Shown piece after piece: positions 63,983 to 64,000 of a DNA stretch of 64,000 nt. A model generated the notes under the pieces. The model had not been told where the DNA came from. It saw only the letters and a program-made list of their open reading frames with translations, and made no database searches. The stretch comes from Rhodocyclaceae bacterium (GTDB taxonomy: Bacteria > Pseudomonadota > Gammaproteobacteria > Burkholderiales > Rhodocyclaceae), in assembly GCA_030824275.1 (NCBI GenBank), contig JAVBXY010000009.1, forward strand, positions 62,001 to 126,000. Direction: 5' to 3'. Every line of letters begins with the position of its first letter. Position 1 is the stretch's first letter. Both the position numbers and the translations under genes were made by a program.

Positions 63983-64000
63983 CAACCCTCGAAGGGAAGT

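Overview
The window is about 64 kb of high-GC (roughly 63 percent) chromosomal DNA from a free-living diazotrophic betaproteobacterium. The combination of NifL-NifA, an Rnf complex, nifV-cysE-nifW-nifZ-nifM, an SAH riboswitch and flagellar sigma factor points to Rhodocyclales (Azospira/Azonexus/Dechloromonas/Azoarcus-like). This placement is inferred from gene content, not from a search.

Layout. 1-11.3 kb is housekeeping: a peroxiredoxin fragment, yebC, a HerA-type ATPase, a DMT exporter, a TonB receptor / binding protein / hybrid kinase trio, and metF-tlyA-ahcY under an SAH riboswitch. At 11.5 kb is an initiator tRNA, followed by small Ala/Gln-rich proteins and a YjfB-like protein. From 14.3 to 36 kb lies the first nif region: nifV-cysE-orf179-nifW-nifZ-nifM, a secreted Cys-repeat protein bounded by short repeats, the rnfABCDGE-rnfH operon (minus strand), divergent nifL-nifA-aer, a 2Fe-2S ferredoxin and second nifZ-like gene, nifB-fdxN-nifO-flavodiiron protein, two 2Fe-2S ferredoxins (one resembling the Shethna FeSII protective protein) and draG. 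From 36 to 43 kb come ordinary genes (cytochrome c'-like, Tim44-like, nhaR, htpX, terC/alx, yjdM, hydrolase, fliA-like sigma factor). From 43 to 54.3 kb is an unusual envelope cluster: a response regulator and 7TM kinase, two paralogous small secreted Cys proteins around a beta-trefoil-like protein, a TPR-secretin lipoprotein and a 1075-residue tectonin-type propeller. From 54.4 kb to the end: a Cache-Cache-CheW protein, a divergent pair of uncharacterised genes with NifA/sigma54 signals, draT, and nifHDK.

How the genes work together. NifL-NifA control sigma54 promoters. I can see six TGT-N10-ACA enhancer sites paired with -24/-12 promoters: before nifV, rnfA, the 30.1 kb ferredoxin, nifB, the uncharacterised gene at 58.2 kb, and nifH. 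Rnf and the ferredoxins deliver electrons. NifV, NifB and FdxN serve FeMo-cofactor synthesis. NifW, NifZ and NifM mature the proteins. DraT/DraG switch NifH by ADP-ribosylation. FeSII and the flavodiiron protein probably protect against oxygen, and Aer, translationally coupled to nifA, probably steers cells to suitable oxygen.

The most striking unexplained signal is a dispersed element of about 27 bp. Its core, AAAAGTCGGCGCTG, occurs nine times exactly and at least eight more times in degenerate form, on both strands, between genes and inside genes in several reading frames. Coding copies often fall in interdomain linkers or termini (YjgR, NifA, NifB, RnfE). I do not recognise it as a described element.
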